Source: Paracorniculantispora psalliotae (lineage: Eukaryota > Ascomycota > Sordariomycetes > Hypocreales > Cordycipitaceae). Taken from it: a stretch of DNA of 64,000 bases. Made by a program: the position numbers and the translations under genes. Under the pieces are notes generated by a model. That model searched no databases and was not told the origin of the DNA. It worked only from the letters and a program-made list of their open reading frames with translations. This document shows, piece after piece, positions 1 to 11,400 of this stretch. Positions within the stretch are counted from its first letter, which is position 1, and the number at the start of each line of letters is the position of its first letter. The stretch lies in assembly GCA_002796755.1 (NCBI GenBank), contig PHFE01000095.1:1193557-1257556 (forward strand), in the 5' to 3' direction.

Positions 1-1405
1 GCGATGGATGGTGCTCGAGCAAGCTATGATAAATCAAAAACTAAAAGTATACAGGGGGCTTGGAGAGAAGACGAGCGCATTACGTTAAAAGTCAATTCTG
101 AGCCTGCCAATCATCGCCTTAGCTGGAGAACCCCATACTCGAATCATTGCAGCGTTGCACGCTTTAACGGTCCGCCCCGCAACCGCAGAGCTGCTAGCTC
201 CCGAGGTAACTTCATTATGCTACTGGTTTTAAATATTTGGTTGGATCGGGATCATTGATCTCCCTCGATGTGGCGACCTGTAACCCGCAATGACGAGCGT
301 GCTGCGGACTGGCGGAAGCTTCGTTTCGCTGGCCCCTTCTCCGCACAAGCTCTTGCGAAAAGATAACCTCGGCGGCACCAGAGAAGCATCTCCAAAAGCA
401 TTCTTGAACGGGTTTGCCTGCTCATGTTCGGTGTTTGCCCCGTCACGACCATTGGTCAGCCGTAGGAGCCTCACAGAAACCGACCATGCCCCCTCTGGCA
501 GTTGCGCTGCATAATCACCTGCTTAGATCGGCAGCTGGCTATAGCAGAAGACGGGGAAACTGGAGAATGTCCAGCAGATTGCAGCCACCGGGTTGGGTGT
601 GGTGGTCCCGTCGAGATAGGCCAAGTCCGGGGCGAGTTTTCATTACCTCTGAGAAACTGTCCTTCAAAGCTTACGGCGCCGCGTCCTCGTACGACGGGCA
701 AACAGGGAGCTCTTAGTGCCGAAGAAAGTCGACGGCGCATTGTGCGCCTCTGCGTGAAATGGTACATATTCCCATATGTAAACAACACGCAGGGCAAGAT
801 TATGCAGTCGAGATAAACTTTTAGGTCCATGTCACTCAGCCATCCTTAGTTGCAGGAACGGCGCCTGCAGCGCCCTGAAGATCATTGTTTTCAGCCACCC
901 GCCCCAGTCTTTGCAGTAGGGCTGGCCACAATGCCGGGACTAACACTGGTGGAACAAAGCGACGGAGCAACAAGAGACTCAACGAACCTGCAATATTCGG
1001 CAGATTGAATAACCACCCACTTTCTCCAGGCAACTATTTACTTTCCCCAGCCGTCACACTTATCATCTCGACGCTCACTCGCAGAGCGCAGGGCAACCAA
1101 GGGGCTTCAGCAGGGGCCAGCGCGACTAGTCATCTTTAGCGGCTGATACGGTACTGTAATCTCGCGCTCTCTCCGGGCGCACGACAATAGTGTACTTGCC
1201 TGTTTGGGAAGGTCGCCTAGGCGTTGGGTCCGCACTACAGCCCGCCTTGGAACCATGTCAGCGTTTCGAGTTGCCTTTTGGCAGACGTCGACTGGGATGC
1301 CAATGGCGCAAATGAGGCCCAGCTGCTTCATTACCCTTGGGCATGGGAGCATGGGGAAGATGACCACGATGCGACGGCCGAGGAGGGGCGCAGAGAAGCA
1401 AGCTC
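1..1405. other. Left-edge intergenic DNA and protease upstream region
   Basis: No convincing gene was seen. The open frames on both strands are short, overlap one another, and show neither recognisable domains nor splice-consistent extensions. The right end is the upstream region of the subtilase gene. Confidence 0.5.
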
Positions 1406-1411
1406 TATAAA
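1406..1411 (+). promoter_or_regulatory. TATA box of the subtilase gene
   Basis: A TATAAA hexamer lies 124 bp upstream of the protease ATG and is followed by a C/T-rich leader. The spacing fits a strongly inducible, TATA-containing fungal gene. The assignment is by motif and position only. Confidence 0.5.
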
Positions 1412-1529
1412 GTAAGCTGCTGCCCACGGCATTCTTCGTTGGTGATCCTTATTAGCATACGCATTCGCATCTGAAGCTTCATTTCTACTTCCAAACCATC
1501 TCTCCTTTCTCACATACCCTACCATCACA

Positions 1530-2872
1530 ATGCGCTTCGCTACCGTTGCGGCTCTGCTGCCCTTGGCCCTCGCCAACCCCATGGTTGAGCGCTCTGAGCC
1601 TGCTCCTCTCTTCCTCCACGAGGCCGAGACCGACCTGGTCGCCCGTGGCGGCAGTGACAAGTTCACCATCAAGTTCAAGGCTGGCAGCCCTTTGTCCATC
1701 CTCGACACGGCGATTAGCCGCATTGGCGGAGGCGAGGTCATCCACCGCTTCCAGAACAAGCTTGTCGGCTTCACGGCCCGCCTGGACAGACCGACTGTCG
1801 AGATCCTCCGCCTGCTGCCCGGCGTTGAGTACATTGAGCAGGACACCAGCGGTGCTACGACCGGCTACCGCACTCAGAACGGCGCCCCCTGGGGCCTCGG
1901 CCGCATCTCGCACCGCGAGCAGGGCTCCCGCGACTACATATACGACACCTCCGGCGGTGAGGGCGTCTGCGTCTACATCACCGACAGCGGTGTTGATGAG
2001 ACCCACCCTGTAAGTACAACTATGCAATTCAGAATCTTGATTTAGGTTTCCATGTTACCTCGAGACGTGTCGCGCTCGTGGGGCGACATTGAAACTAAAA
2101 AACCACCACATGGTCTCACGGCACCAAAGTATAACGTGCTGACCGCTTCGCGATGTAGGACTTCGAGGGCCGTGCCCATCAAATCAAGAGCTTCATTGAG
2201 GACTCCAACGTTGATGATCTTGGCCACGGTACGCACTGCGCCGGCACCATCGGCTCTGCCACCTTTGGCGTGGCCAAGAACGTCACCATGTACGGTGTCA
2301 AGGTCATCAGCAAGGACGACCACTTCTGGTACTCTGACCTGATTGCCGCCTACGACTTCATCCAGGACGACGTGAAGACGCGCGACTGCCCCAAGGGTGT
2401 CGTCGTCAGTGGGTCCCTCGGCGGCAGCTACTCCAAGGTCCTCAACGACGCCGCCAACAACATGGTCGATGCCGGCTACTTCATGGCTATTGCTGCCGGC
2501 AACAACAACAAGGACACCAAGGACTTCTCGCCCGGCTCGGCCTCCAAGGTCTGCACCGTCGGCGGCACCCAGTTCGACGACAAGCGCTACGCCAGCTCCA
2601 ACTACGGCCCGGCGGTTGACATCAACGGCCCCGCCGTCAACGTCCTGTCTACTCTCCCCGGCAACACCACCGCCTATTACACCGGCACGTCCATGGCCAC
2701 TCCTCACATTGCCGGCCTGGCTGCCTACCTGGCCAACACCGATGCAGGCCCCGTCAGCCCTGCCCTGTGCAGAACTATGGTTAACATGGCCACCCAGGGC
2801 AAGATCAGCAACCAGGTCGGCAACACTGTCAATCTGATTGCGTACAACGGCAACCCGATCGCCAGCAACTAA
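1530..2872 (+). CDS. Secreted subtilisin-like serine protease (S8, proteinase K type)
   Basis: Two exons, 1530-2009 and 2159-2872, with a 149-bp GTAAGT...TAG intron, give 397 aa. A signal peptide (about residues 1-16) precedes an I9 inhibitor prodomain (about 45-110) and the S8 domain. The catalytic triad is complete: Asp152 in the DSG motif, His183 in GHGTHCAG, Ser338 in GTSMATPH. The oxyanion Asn sits in the AAGN stretch. The intron falls a few codons after the Asp motif. Length and motif order match fungal proteinase K and Pr1-type enzymes, which degrade extracellular protein; in insect- or nematode-associated Hypocreales such enzymes attack cuticle. A cuticle role is inference from family only. 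The gene converges on the oxidoreductase at 3171 with under 300 bp between stops. Confidence 0.95.
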
Positions 2873-3170
2873 AGAAAGTAAAACGTATGAAGCGTTACAA
2901 AAACATGTATATAGTATTTAATGGCACAATGGTCTCGGCCTGTAAATAAATATAAGACCAGTTTCGGATTTCAGCTTTTATTTCTGTTTCATGTCTCTGT
3001 GAAATGCCTACTGCAATTCTTCAAGGAGCGATACTGCACCCTGAAGGTTCTTTTTTCTAGATGTAGCGGTAGTTCTATCCTAATTTATTCGCGAGGAAAG
3101 CTTGTAGTGACCATATAAATTAAGGTCACTCCTCAACATCCTATCACACGGGCAAAACCTCCGAACTCAC

Positions 3171-4319
3171 TTACTGGAGGTCGTATGTGAGCCACTTGCC
3201 ATCCTGCTCACCACTCTGGAGCATCTTCTCAATAAACTCCAGATCAGCCAGCGCCTCCTCCATCGACTGCGCCGGATCCTGCTTGCCGTCGCGCAGTCCC
3301 GCGGCCCACGCCGCCACCTCCTCCGGTACACCGCTTGCGCGCTCAAACGTCTTGCTGACGGGCTCGGCGCCAGCGCCCTGGACCGTGACCGTGGCATCAC
3401 GCACGCGCACGCTGCCGTTCTCATACGCCGCCTCAAAGTCGTAGGCGTTGATGTGCGAGCCAACCGTGTGCTGGTACGTACCTGTGGCGCCGGAGCGCGT
3501 CGTGATCAAGGCGGCCACGCTGTCCTGCGGCAGCAGGTACTCGCGCATCAGCGCCGTGCGGGCGCTCACCTTTGCCGGGCGCGAGTCGAGGCGCGCCGGC
3601 TGCTGCGCGGACGCATCGGCCAGATTTGTAGCCAACAGGAGCAGCATGCGCGCGCCGGCGGCAAAGTGCACGCCGCCGTCGAGCAGGAAGCCGCCCTGGA
3701 ACGTGGGTGTCTTGCGCCACTCCGTGTTGTAGTACTTGCCGTCCTTGCCGACAAAGTTGCTCACGCGGATCGAAAAGTGCGTCACCTTGCCGAGGTCTAG
3801 CTTGGCGGCCTGCTCCAGCGCGTACGTGAAACGCGGGAAATAGCGCTGGTTCTCCGCGATGGAGAGGGTGGCGCCGGTGCGGCGGACCTCGTCGCTGGAG
3901 GCGTAGGCGATGAGGGCCTGCGCCGTGGCGACGTCCTGCGCGATGGGCTTCTCGGCGAGCACGTGCTTGCCCGCGGCCAGGGCGGCGCGCACAAACTCGG
4001 GCTGCGACGGGATGGGCAGCGCGATGATGACGGCCGAAACGTCATCGCGAGCGAGCAGGTCGGCGAGGGCGCGACCGGCGCCGGCATCCTCGGCGTACAG
4101 GTCCGGAGCACTACCTGCGAGGGCCGCGGCGGCCTCGGCCGACTTGACGGACCGAGAGTAGATGGCTTTAAGAGAGACCAAATCACATTGCTTAACGGCG
4201 GGCTGGAGATGTGGTGAGCAGGAGCGGGTGTGGTAGAGTTAGTTGGTTGTGAGGCTCACAATGTGCTGCTCTTTGATAAAGATGCCGCTGCCGAGGATAG
4301 CGATTCCTATGGGAGCCAT
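3171..4319 (-). CDS. Gfo/Idh/MocA-family NAD(P)-dependent oxidoreductase
   Basis: Exon 1 is 4260-4319 (20 codons) and exon 2 is 3171-4202, separated by a 57-bp GTGAGC...CAG intron with a CTAAC branch site; the product is 363 aa. The first exon supplies the start of the Rossmann fold (GIAILGSGIF, residues 5-14), which a single-exon reading would miss. The EKP motif at residues 104-106 is the family signature holding the catalytic lysine and nicotinamide contact. The C-terminal half has the alpha/beta substrate domain with an ENQRYFP stretch and a GGFLLDGGVH segment seen in fungal members. These are usually soluble sugar or polyol dehydrogenases. Substrate and pathway cannot be told from sequence. 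Confidence 0.88.
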
Positions 4320-4730
4320 TTTGATTTACGATTGAAAATAACTGATCAGACTTCTCGCCATTCAATTGAAAGACGAGTTTTAGGACGGCTTTGCCAAGTA
4401 ATTGAAGTGGGAAGATATTTGCGCCAGATGCGGGGATGCGCTTTTCACCCCGCGTGGGTCAAGGTCTGCGAGGTACTTCTGGAAATGCGGAGGAGCAACA
4501 GGATTGCGGTCTATTATTTATTGTATCATATTATATTACACAATATAGCGGTGCAATTCGAGCGCTTCCAACGCGAGACATTGCTCTGACGTACAATCTA
4601 AATCTCAACTGATAATCCATGTGTCGGTGACGTAGTGTATCGTTCCTACTGATACCATCCAAGCCCATCCACGAAGCTTCCTTTTGCCGATGTATCTTTT
4701 TGCCTTTCAAACTTGCCCCTCGACCATATC

Positions 4731-5006
4731 TTAGGCCTCTTCGAATCGATATAACTGTTCAACGCAAAGTCGCGTAAAGTGTCTCCGCCGACGCTCGCGC
4801 AGCACTCTCTCGTAGCCGTCGTCATCCTCCAACGGTCGGTCGGTCGGCGCAAACATTGATATGCGAGTTGGGTTTTCATTTTCGTCGTCGCTCATCAGAT
4901 CAAGGTTTTCGCGATGGATTTGGACAATCAGGATGCGAATGCGCGGGGCAAGTGCGGCAGCGTGCTTATGGCAGCGCCCAAGCCTGCGTTTGATTGGTGC
5001 AGCCAT
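4731..5006 (-). CDS. Small hypothetical protein (doubtful)
   Basis: An intron-free frame of 91 aa starts at ATG 5006 with an A at -3 and ends in TAA. The frame is open a little further upstream but only from a GTG. The product is basic at its N-terminus and then charged, with an acidic MSDDENEN stretch and an Arg-rich RERRRRHF patch near the C-terminus. An AT-rich TATA-like stretch lies roughly 70 bp upstream. No family is recognised. It sits between the oxidoreductase start and the transcription factor stop, all on the minus strand. It could equally be a chance frame. Confidence 0.35.
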   Translation of the reverse strand: MAAPIKRRLGRCHKHAAALAPRIRILIVQIHRENLDLMSDDENENPTRISMFAPTDRPLEDDDGYERVLRERRRRHFTRLCVEQLYRFEEA

Positions 5007-5982
5007 ACTGGTCTGGTTGCTTGGAGATGGGTTATTTGCGCCTTGCACTTGGGTAAAAGAAATGATGAATGTATATTATTGTGTAAGAGAGAAGATGGAT
5101 AACAATGCCACCTGTCAATCGGCAGCGGTAATAAATGACGACTACGGCGGTCCAACTCCCCAGCTGGTGAGCTGGCACATCCTGTCCACCGCAGCGCAAA
5201 CTCACACATCACGGTGCATATACAAGCCTTGCGTGCCGCCCACCATTATGCACAGCATCCCTGTAGCGGAATTGCCTGCAGGTAGATGTGTTACACGGTT
5301 CTCTCGTCGTTCCCGTCAGCTTCCCCAACGCTGTAAACGTTTCTTTGGTGAACTATAGCGAAAAGTGATCATAAGCTAAGTGCGGTTTTAGAATACCAAG
5401 AATCATCTCCAGTCAATTCTTCCAATTCGTTTTTATCTCCTCTGAATACCAAAATGCGCACTCGTCCCCTCACGACCTGCCCCTCCAATCGCATGTCGCC
5501 AGCGTGGCCCTGCATGAGCACCCCATCAGCCAGCCAATCCACCACTCACCCATCGCCCACCCACACCACATCGATTACGGCGTCGCCCATTCAGAACGAA
5601 AGAAAATTACTCCACAATCAGCGGCGCATATATGTCGTGGCGTGGCTGTTGTGTGGTTAATCAAGACGAGAGGGATATCCTTTTTGAATCGCGATGAGGA
5701 GCCCGCCTGAATAGACTGGTAGTGAGAGAGAGAGAGAGAGCCACTTTGTAGCTCTAGCCAGAGCTGAGCATATTCAATTGTAATCAATAATCGTCTAAAC
5801 TTGTACATAGATTGAACACACTTTGGTGCTAATCCGCCCAGCAAGTGCAAAAGCCTGTATGTCCCCGACGCCAAAACTTCCGCTGCTATGGTATCTTTGC
5901 CTGTATCCCTAAAATAGACATAAATCTTCGTGAAAGAAATAAATTGAGCAAAGTCAAATCAAAACTATAGTCCGTGTTCCCG
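5007..5982. other. Intergenic DNA, 3' side of the Zn2Cys6 gene
   Basis: No convincing gene is present. It is moderately AT-rich towards 5740-5980, consistent with the 3' UTR of the minus-strand transcription factor, and contains one GA microsatellite. Confidence 0.5.
5724..5740. repeat. (GA)n microsatellite
   Basis: About eight and a half uninterrupted GA dinucleotides lie in intergenic DNA. Confidence 0.9.
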
Positions 5983-8450
5983 TTAAATAAGTTCATCTGC
6001 ATCGTCCATGTCTTCTTCAATACCGTCCAAGAAGTGGTTTCCGTCATATTTTGCAACCGCGGGTAAGTCCTCTTTGATGGGGAACCCGTACTTGAGCACA
6101 CCTGCTTCGCCGCCCATGATGCCAGAGGGCGCGATCGGATGGCCTTCGCGCAGCCACTTTTGCAACTTCAGGGCGGAGCGGGAGACTTCCATGCAAATGT
6201 GCCAGTTGTCTAGGCCAATCGATAAGAGCGCGACGACCATAAGCATCTTGGAGAAGCGGGCGGTCGGCGTGTCGTGGCCGCTTGGCACTAGGCCAATAGT
6301 CATCCAGTGGTAGACTCCAAGGACCGTCTTCCATTGAGCGAGCGGTATCTCCCAAATGTTGATCCACGTCTGCAGAAACTCGTTGGCGTCGCACACATGA
6401 CTTGTCGGCACGCGGGCCAGGATGGCACGGCAGTAGATGAGCGCCACGTTGCGGATGATGCGGTACATGAGATCAGGTCGCTGGGGCGTCGTGTAGTGGT
6501 CGCTTCCGCTTCTGGATGGGGATGTGGTCGGCGTCGCTGTCGACTCCGCCTTTGGCGTGGGGCTTTCGAATACACTGCTGGAATACGTATTTTCGGGGGA
6601 ATCATCCCATCGGGCACTCGTGCCGTTGGAGGAGCGATCAGCGTTGGAGTCGGTATCCGTCAGCGCCGATTGCTGGTTTTGCGGCGGCGGCGGTGGCGGC
6701 ATCTGCTGCGTTCTCTGCTGGTGCATCTGCATCTCTTCCCGCTTTTGCTGCTCCTTGTCGCCCTGCTTCGGCACGTTTTCGGGGAGCATGGATATGCGCT
6801 GGTATGTCCAGGCCGCCAGCTCGGCGACTTGCTGGAGTTGCTCCGCTGTTTGCTCGTCGGGCAGATCGAGGACGAGCCGGAGCAGATTGCGCATGTCATC
6901 GAGAAGCTGGTTCGCGTGCGGATGCAAGTCAAGTGTGGACGCCGGGCTAGAGAATGGCGGCCAGTCCGACATGAAGGGAGAGTTAAATGATACTTGATAG
7001 GGCACCATGAAATCGTCCTTGAACTCAAATCCCTCCTGATCGAACATGGATGTTGGAATTTCGTGCGCTAGAGCAATGGTGATGTCGTCACTAGCACCGG
7101 TTAGTACAGTCTGGGATAATGCATACATGCAGTCTTACGTGATGACGGTCTTGGCGAGGAAACCCTGCATTCCCAGCGATTGGAAGCCTCCTCGAATTTT
7201 GATCATCGACTTCAGCCCAAGCATGTGAGCCTGCATCTCCTCTGTTGTTCCCCAGTACCACGAATCAAGTACCATTTGAGCAGTGCCCATGATGACCTCG
7301 TCACTGAGATTCTTGCCCACCTTGGCAATATGCTCATTGATGAGTTTGTGAACCGCACTTTTGTGTGCCCACACGACCATCTTTGGTACCTGACCAGTCT
7401 CGTTCAAAAAGCAGGCTGATGTGTAGAGGATGATTTGAAGATTCAGCGGTGATTTGATGGAGAGGGGAACCCAGTGCTTCATGAAGCGGTTACTGGGCTC
7501 CGGGGCGCCGTCGACGACAGCCTTGAATCGGCAAAGGAGTTGTAGGTCTATACACAGTCAGAAAATGAGGAAAATGGGTTGGACATAGCAAAAGCATGAC
7601 GTACAAATTCGGACAAGCTCAATATTTAGCTTGTTGAGAGTCATAGGAAGGTTGTGGAGGTGGTCTTCGTAGCTGCTCACTTGCAGCGGGGGTCTCGTTG
7701 CTCGTTCGGCCATGCGCAACAATGCTCTCGAGTCCAATGTGTATTCGTCGTTGACTACCTTGTTGGCAAAGTTGACTCGGACTTGCAGAATAGTCTTTAA
7801 GAGTGTTCGCATGTTTTGAGGCTGTAAAAGACCCGTCTCATCCTTGACAATGATTTTGAATGGCTGTGATTTGCCACCAGTGCTGGTTTTGGGATCGACC
7901 TCGCCTTCATTGTCTTTATCATTGCTGTCAGAATTCGTCAAGCTGCGATGCGAGTTTTGGCGTCTCGGAAACTTGACGGCGAACGTTTGCGAGCCGCTTC
8001 TCTCGATCTGATCGCGCGTCTCCCGTTCGAGTTGAAGGATAGCGTCTTGTAACTCGCCGACGTCGAGATGTGAATAGGCGGGGCCTTCAACGACCACTTT
8101 GACGTCGCTCGGCCGGGTGCTACCTTGACTGGAAGCTCTGCAAGCGGGTATGTTAGCATACGAAAGGAAGCGCGGAGGCGCGGACAATGACGAACCTCCT
8201 GGTGGTGGTAGTTGTATATTCACAAGTCGTCTGAGGAAATCTGCGCAAGCAATTCGTGCAAGGCTGGCCTTGGGAACACTGGAAAAAAGGTCAGCACATG
8301 TGCTAGCCACACGGACGGAAGAGGCGCGGCGCAAGCCAGGTGGCGGACCTTTTGCTTTCGCCGACGGCATTCTGTACATGAAGTCGCATATCTAGTCTTT
8401 CCCTGGCCACGCTGGGATTGCGAGCCTTGTGCTTGCGGGTTGGCGGGCAT
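5983..8450 (-). CDS. Zn(2)-Cys(6) fungal transcription factor
   Basis: Five exons: 8196-8278 and 8349-8450 at the 5' end, then 7605-8137, 7139-7547 and 5983-7090; the product is 744 aa. Splicing exon 1 to exon 2 completes the zinc cluster: CTECRRRKQK joins CSQGQPCTNC, giving C-x2-C-x6-C-x6-C-x2-C-x8-C at residues 25-53. A linker follows, then a long helical region resembling the fungal transcription-factor middle homology region, a Gln/Pro-rich stretch with six prolines, Ser/Thr-rich sequence, and a C-terminal helical block ending in an acidic tail. The protein should bind DNA in the nucleus. Target genes are unknown and I recognise no ortholog name. The first intron has an unusual GTCCGC donor but an ordinary CTGAC branch site and CAG acceptor. 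A very long gene-free region lies upstream. Confidence 0.9.
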
Positions 8451-11400
8451 GGTGAGAGGTTGGGTATGCAGGAAGGTCGGCGGGGGGCGCGAGGCCCAAC
8501 TATGAGAGGCGCAGATGTCGGACCAGCGTGGGAAGCACCAGCTTCAGATGAAAGGCTGTTGTACGGTATGAATTCGGGTAGGCGACGGAACACCGTAGAA
8601 GACCTTGTACTATAGGAACGTCTGGTGCGCAGCGCACAAGGGCTGTACGATCGGAGGTCGGCAAGCGAGTAGTCCGAGTGAGGCGATTCCGGCAGCGGCG
8701 GACAGTCGTCGTGGCGGAGAGAGTTCCGGCGTAGGCGGCGGCGGTTCGCCCAGTAGCTTCAGGCGTGTTGTCCGCTGTTCTCCAGGCGACGTCGAGGGTG
8801 TTGACCGTAAGTATGTGCGGTGCTATTGCTGGGTGTCATCAGCTGTCACCTTTGTAAGTCGTGAGAGTGAAAGGAACAGCCCCGCGACAGGAATGTATAG
8901 ACGAGGGGAAGCCTTGTAAAGAGGATGTAATGACGGAACAAGACTAAAAAGAGAGAGACGGACAGGGAATATTAGAGAGGCGACGTCGCGCGGGAGAGAG
9001 CGAAGCGGCATGCATGGTTTTAGCTAGTCTAGGTAGTTTAGCTGCTGTTAGCCGTCCCCTGCTCGCCGAGTTTCAGTGGGTATTGGAGTTGCTTGGCCTG
9101 TCTTTGCCTGTCTTGCCCGCTGAAGTGGATGGTGCGCTGGTGGATGCTGGATGGATGGCGCCGGCGCCATGGAGATGGTGGGCACCATGGGCTAGACCGG
9201 GGCCGGTTCTCAGCGCTACGGGTGCCAATTATCACGGGAGACAGAGGGCACTGAAGTCGGCTGGGCTGGGCTGGGCGAGTAATAACTGACGAGTGGCAAA
9301 CTGAGTAAAAGTAGGGTGAGATGGCTGCCCGGCACCCGGTCACCGGGCTGAGTAGGAATAATAGCACGCATCTGGTGCTAACTGACTGCCCGCAATACAA
9401 TTGCCTCGCGACCGAAAAAGATATGGGCCCCCAAAGGGCCCATGGAGGAGGTGTAGAGAGCCATAATGACAAGTACCGAATAGTTGGTCAACTAGTTTCC
9501 CCTCACGGACATCGCCCGTCTCTGTTACTCCCCTCTCCCGCTTGAGCTCTTTTCGCGATGCTCTTTCTCTTATTCGGCATACTGGGGAAAGAAAGCGAGA
9601 CAAACCACATGCCTGCGCTCTTCGCCGTCTTCTCTACCTGGGGTGCCCTGCTAGGCGGATTCTGCAGGCGAGTGATTATCATATGCAGCCAGTCCCGGAC
9701 GCCACAATGCAACGAAAGTCCCCGGTGGTGCTCTGACTTTCCAACTTTATACGGCGCGACCTGCGCGCACAAGAAGCAGCAGCGGAGTTCTCCATGACCG
9801 CCGAAGCAGCACGACCCCGTCTGCAATGCTACCCAAGTTCCCCCTCCCCCCAAAAGCTGGACATCAACGCGAACTTGGCCTAGAATAAGACCAGTGCGCT
9901 GAGAAGCGGGGAAGGGGTTATGAGCGAACCAGGGATTTGGAGGGGGGAAGAGGTGCTGCGAACAACTTGTTGCACTCTTGGCTACTGGGAGGGGCGGGCG
10001 CTTTTCTAGCCAAGCTAGCGATTTATTACCTTGTGCGGACGTTGGCTGCGCGGCATCATCACCGGTGCTAGCTACCAACTCCCCCGCATGCTCTCGCTAG
10101 TTGGTTTACACATCACATTTCGTTTTGTTTCTTTGGCATTGAATTCACTGGAAATTGACACGACTACCTAGCCATGCGGCCATCAACTCACAGCGTGTCT
10201 TGTTCTCCTCTCACCAGCAAACTAGTTCTACTTGAGAAGACAAGCGAGTCTAGTGGCCGCTAGAGCCAGCGCTCAAGTAATCCTTCAGCTGGCTAGTGCC
10301 TTTTGCCTTTCCAGCTCGAGGTCGTGATATGCACCTGCTACCATCATAGCGTGCCGTGGCGTGCCGTGGTTGTGCAGGTGTGCTCCCTACTTCTGCAAGC
10401 ACATGTCGATTTGAACATCCAAGGTTTTTTCCGCATTGGGGGGAATCTCGAGCAGGAAGTGATCAGAACAGCCTCTATATGAAGCTTTATTAGGCCGCCG
10501 TGCATCGCTGGCATGTATATTTTTCTTAGACGGCAAGCTCCGCTGCTAATCTTCCCTCTTCATTGCTGCAACTCGCCTTCTGCATCAGCATCATCTTTCT
10601 GCATTGATTCAGCCGTGTCCTGGGCTGCTCTGTCTGTTATTATTTACTCGCCGTACTCGGGCCGAAGCCTCTACGCATTGTCCTGCGCAGTGCGCAGCTC
10701 GGTTACTCGCCTATTCGCAAACGGTAGCATGATCTGCCTGTGGCTGGTTGGGTCTGATTAGATGGTGTGGCTGTCTCGCTGACACGTCCTGGCCAGCCAC
10801 TTGCCTGGACCAGTTCGCGCGCGTCACGCCCAAGCAATCGAGGAACTGGTGATTTATTATCATCCGGGTCTGGATCTTTTATTAATCTCTTCGCTGCTCT
10901 TCCGGGCTCAATCGGGTGCTTTCGCTTCTCTAAGATGGTTCGCCCCTTAATGCTATTCCAATTCTACTAGGATCGCAGCCCTCCCGCTAAAAAGTACCAT
11001 TGTCTCTCTCATCAGCCTGGCCGCGAGCTTACGAGCCCACCGTCGCCACAACAGGTATCAGTGACCGCCCGTTTCCAATTCAGGCACTAGGTTGTTACCG
11101 TGCTACTGGTTCTTTAAAAGTGTAAGTGTAATTATTATGCCGAGAGCTCCATGCAACGGCGCATGCTTCCGTGCACTCAATCATGCATCTGGCAACAACC
11201 CATGCTTTGCTGGTGCTCGGAGCGCCTCGCCTGTTTCTCGGCAGATGATATGAGCTTCGTTGTGACCGTTGCCTTCATCACCGTCCTCACCGTGAATGTG
11301 GATGCCGTTGTGGATGAATGGTCCTCGAACGGGGCCTGGTAGACAAAAGAGAAAACTTGCACCGAATGGCTGGCTCGTGCGGTCATCAAGCTGCCAATCT

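Noticed and set aside
2042..2707. 221-codon minus-strand frame opposite the subtilase
   Set aside because: Val/Gly-rich antisense shadow of the S8 domain.
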